From Anaerolineales bacterium (GTDB lineage: Bacteria; Chloroflexota; Anaerolineae; Anaerolineales; Villigracilaceae): DNA of 7,734 nt. Positions 5,888-7,734 of this stretch are shown piece after piece (positions within the stretch are counted from its first letter, which is position 1; every line of letters begins with the position of its first letter). The stretch is taken from the NCBI GenBank assembly GCA_028689195.1, contig JAQTWR010000119.1, positions 1 to 7,734 of the forward strand, written 5' to 3'. The translations under genes and the position numbers were made by a program. The notes beneath the pieces were generated by a model. That model did not search any database and was not told the origin of the DNA. It saw nothing but the letters and a program-made list of their open reading frames with translations.

Positions 5888-6457
5888 ATGAAACGAATTT
5901 TGATCTTCACCCTGATTCTCTCTGCTCTTCTGATTGCATCCTGCGGCGCGAGCAGCGCGACCTCGTCTACTACGGGCGATGTTTACGCGAGCGCAAACCT
6001 TCCCACCGACTATGAGAATGCCATGCCCGTCCGCAATCAACTTGCCATTGGCACAACCAAACTCGACGGCACAGCCCAGGCGGTGACGCCCGATCAGGCG
6101 AAGAAATTACTTCCGCTTTACCAAGCCTTGCGCGGGACAAGCGTCAGCGGCGGCAGCTCGCAGCAGGAAATCTCCGCGCTGCTTTCGCAAATCGAATCCA
6201 CAATGACCGCCGAGCAGTTGGCGGCGATCCGCGATATGAAATTGACTTTTGCCGATATGCAAACTTGGGCGGCTGAAAACGGAATCTCGCTCGGCTCGAA
6301 TGGCGGACAGCCAGGCTCTGGAATGGGACTATCTGCAGAAGCGCGCGCCACCAAACAAGCCGCCGAAGGCATGACCGGCAAAACTCCCGGCAGCAGCGGC
6401 GGCGGCACGGCAGTAATGGACGCGGTGATTAATTACCTGACAAAATTGGCGCAGTAA
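5888..6457 (+). CDS. Small exported lipoprotein of unknown function
   Basis: This 189-residue protein has a lipoprotein signal peptide: MKR, a hydrophobic stretch, then the lipobox IASC with lipidated Cys19, the only cysteine. The mature part starts with a Ser/Thr/Ala-rich linker. A mostly helical region follows (about 60-135) with two similar motifs, VTPDQAKKLLPLYQAL (66-81) and MTAEQLAAIRDMKLT (106-120). The C-terminus (136-173) is Gly/Ser-rich with a short final helix. TPEQ-like helix starts recall the LTXXQ repeats of Spy/CpxP, but the match is too short to assign the family. It starts with a good AAGGA site (5875-5879), 8 bases before the ATG, and is probably the last gene of the exporter operon, since a terminator-like hairpin follows. 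It may be an accessory or sensor protein of the exporter. I do not recognise it with certainty. Confidence 0.85.
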   Translation: MKRILIFTLILSALLIASCGASSATSSTTGDVYASANLPTDYENAMPVRNQLAIGTTKLDGTAQAVTPDQAKKLLPLYQALRGTSVSGGSSQQEISALLSQIESTMTAEQLAAIRDMKLTFADMQTWAAENGISLGSNGGQPGSGMGLSAEARATKQAAEGMTGKTPGSSGGGTAVMDAVINYLTKLAQ

Positions 6458-6536
6458 AAATACTTCCGCTCTTTTAACTTATGCTCTCGCGCCTTCCCTC
6501 TTCCATTTGGAAGGGGGAAAGGCGTGGGAGTATTTT
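6457..6536 (+). terminator. Nested long hairpin at the end of the exporter operon
   Basis: The inner hairpin pairs 6490-6504 with 6509-6524 (15 bp with one bulged A and one G-T pair) around an ATTT loop. An outer helix pairs AAAATACTTCC (6457-6467) with GGGAGTATTTT (6526-6536), 11 bp with one G-T. The 3' arm ends in TTTT, and the structure begins on the last base of the lipoprotein stop codon. It probably terminates or stabilises the operon mRNA. The purine/pyrimidine inner palindrome could also be a dispersed repeat. Confidence 0.7.
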
Positions 6537-6575
6537 GCGTAAGGTAAAGCGACAGGGGTGAAAACGGGAATGGTT

Positions 6576-6581
6576 TATAAT
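6576..6581 (+). promoter_or_regulatory. Candidate -10 box for the histidine kinase gene
   Basis: A perfect TATAAT lies 28 bases before the kinase ATG. No good -35 is visible at 16-18 bases upstream (the region is CAGGGG-like); GCGACA at 6549-6554 is too far, at 21 bases. Transcription would start near 6588, leaving a leader of about 22 bases. Confidence 0.45.
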
Positions 6582-6609
6582 CTGCGAGGTCGCTTGCAGC
6601 CTTATTACC

Positions 6610-7734
6610 ATGAAAAAAATAGATAAACTATTTGACTCGGATTTATTCAACATCAGCCTGCGGATAAAAATCATGTTGGTTTTCATTCTGCCTATGGCGT
6701 TGGCGTTGTCTTTTATATCCTACGTCCACAACCAGCGCGAACGCATGGAATTGGAACATCAGGCGGAGGCAAGCGCGCTTCGACTGTCGGACGTTTTGCT
6801 CGCCACGCTAAATCACGCGATGGTGATGAATGACCGAGAGATGATCATGGGCGCTCTAAACGAAGTCGGCGGGAATGCGTCGATTGAAGAAGTCTGGATC
6901 GTCGCCTCTGACACGACGGTCTATGCGAGTACAGACGCAAAAAACATCGGGGCGAAATTGAATTTGAAAGCGCCGGGCTGTATCGAATGTCATCAATATT
7001 CCCCTGCGGAACGACCGCGCGCCATGCACATGTGGCTGGGTAAAGAATTTTTGCGCGTGTCCACGCCAATCCCAAACGATAAAACATGCCAGACTTGTCA
7101 TTCAGGCAATCAGGCGCATCTCGGCGTCTTTTTAATTGACCTGTCTACTGCGGATATAGAAAAAGAACTGCGAAGCGACATGATCTATAACGTCGTTGTT
7201 TCCATCGTTTCCGTTTTGTGTTTGATGATTCTCGCGTACGCGCTCGTTCAATGGTTGATCGTGCGCCGCGTCGACGTGATCCGCGCCGCGTTGATTCGAC
7301 TGGACGAACGCGACTTCTCCGCGCGGATTACCGCCCGCTGGCATACGCGGGATGAGATTACGCAATTGGCTGATCATATCAATACGATGGCGGAGAACTT
7401 TGCTATCTTGCAGGCTGAACACGAACAAAGAGACAGGGTGCGCGCGCAAGCGATCATTGACGAGCGCGAACGAATCGCGCGCGAACTGCATGACGGGGTC
7501 GCGCAGTTTCTTGGATACCTGTCTGCGAAAATCGGCGCAACCCGCATGGCGTTGAAAAATAAGAAGGAAGAAATCGCCGATAAAAATCTCGAACAGGTCG
7601 AGCAAGCCATTCACGACCAATCCAGCGAAGTGCGCTCCGCGACTGTCGGATTGAAATTGGCAGGCTCTGTAGACAGGGGCTTCTCAGCCAATGTGCGCGA
7701 ATTCGTCGAGCAATGCAATCGTTTGGACGACAAC
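6610..7734 (+). CDS. Sensor histidine kinase with di-heme c extracytoplasmic sensor (3' end missing)
   Basis: There are 375 codons without a stop, and the gene runs off the right edge. Two membrane helices (about 22-39 and 192-217) bracket an extracytoplasmic domain of about 150 residues. Its Cache/PAS-like strands (EEVWIVASDTTVYAS, 93-107; GVFLIDLS, 172-179) surround two heme c motifs, CIECH (124-128) and CQTCH (160-164). Possible distal ligands are H69, H140 and H170. A HAMP domain (about 212-270) and short coiled coil lead to a HisKA_3 domain, with phospho-acceptor H294 in ERERIARELHDGVAQFLGYL (285-304). This is the NarX/NarQ/DegS (HPK7) class, which normally signals to a LuxR/NarL-type regulator. 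The ATP-binding domain lies beyond the window. Heme in the sensor suggests redox or gas sensing outside the membrane. ATG 6610 is chosen because it gives a normal cytoplasmic N-terminus before the first helix. It has no clear Shine-Dalgarno, and ATG 6673 is possible but would cut into the helix. Confidence 0.9.
   Translation, partial: MKKIDKLFDSDLFNISLRIKIMLVFILPMALALSFISYVHNQRERMELEHQAEASALRLSDVLLATLNHAMVMNDREMIMGALNEVGGNASIEEVWIVASDTTVYASTDAKNIGAKLNLKAPGCIECHQYSPAERPRAMHMWLGKEFLRVSTPIPNDKTCQTCHSGNQAHLGVFLIDLSTADIEKELRSDMIYNVVVSIVSVLCLMILAYALVQWLIVRRVDVIRAALIRLDERDFSARITARWHTRDEITQLADHINTMAENFAILQAEHEQRDRVRAQAIIDERERIARELHDGVAQFLGYLSAKIGATRMALKNKKEEIADKNLEQVEQAIHDQSSEVRSATVGLKLAGSVDRGFSANVREFVEQCNRLDDN

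Noticed and set aside
1..7734. Insertion sequences, tRNA/rRNA genes, CRISPR arrays
   Set aside because: I saw no transposase, no direct-repeat/spacer pattern and no tRNA-like cloverleaf or rRNA sequence. All long frames are accounted for by ordinary genes.

Overview
The window looks like chromosomal DNA from a bacterium with a membrane-linked redox metabolism. The GC content is moderate, codon use is rich in GCG/CGC, and several lineage-typical families occur together: a two-unit thioredoxin-fold oxidoreductase, a tail-anchored multiheme cytochrome and a MacB-type exporter followed by a small lipoprotein. From memory this suits Chloroflexota (Anaerolineae). That assignment is inference, and no marker gene here proves it.

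Layout. (1) 1-1043, + strand: the 3' part of a protein disulfide oxidoreductase-like gene, followed after 16 bases by a membrane-anchored TlpA/ResA-like thioredoxin. The first gene has an in-frame TGA exactly where the first cysteine of its CPHC active site should be. A perfect 6-bp hairpin follows 11 bases later. I read this as a selenocysteine (UPHC) protein with a bacterial SECIS element. (2) 1058-1101: a bidirectional terminator between convergent genes. (3) 1108-2181, - strand: a nine-heme c-type cytochrome with a signal peptide and a C-terminal membrane anchor. (4) 2182-2480: a divergent control region with a perfect TGTGA-N6-TCACA (CRP/FNR-family) palindrome near its middle. (5) 2481-6457, + strand: a MacA/HlyD-like adaptor, a MacB-type ATPase and a MacB/FtsX-type permease, followed by a lipoprotein of unknown function. 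A branched RNA/DNA fold lies between adaptor and ATPase, and a REP-like palindrome between permease and lipoprotein. (6) 6457-6536: a long nested hairpin ending the operon. (7) 6610-7734, + strand: the start of a sensor histidine kinase whose extracytoplasmic domain carries two CXXCH heme c motifs. It runs off the right edge.

How the genes may work together (inference): the thioredoxin-fold proteins could manage thiols, including the CXXCH cysteines of apocytochromes. The cytochrome moves electrons outside the membrane. The di-heme kinase could report extracytoplasmic redox state to a response regulator beyond the window. The exporter is a separate unit that may share control with the cytochrome through the common upstream region.

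The most notable point is the recoded TGA at 209-211, which routine annotation would read as a stop, leaving a broken or truncated gene.
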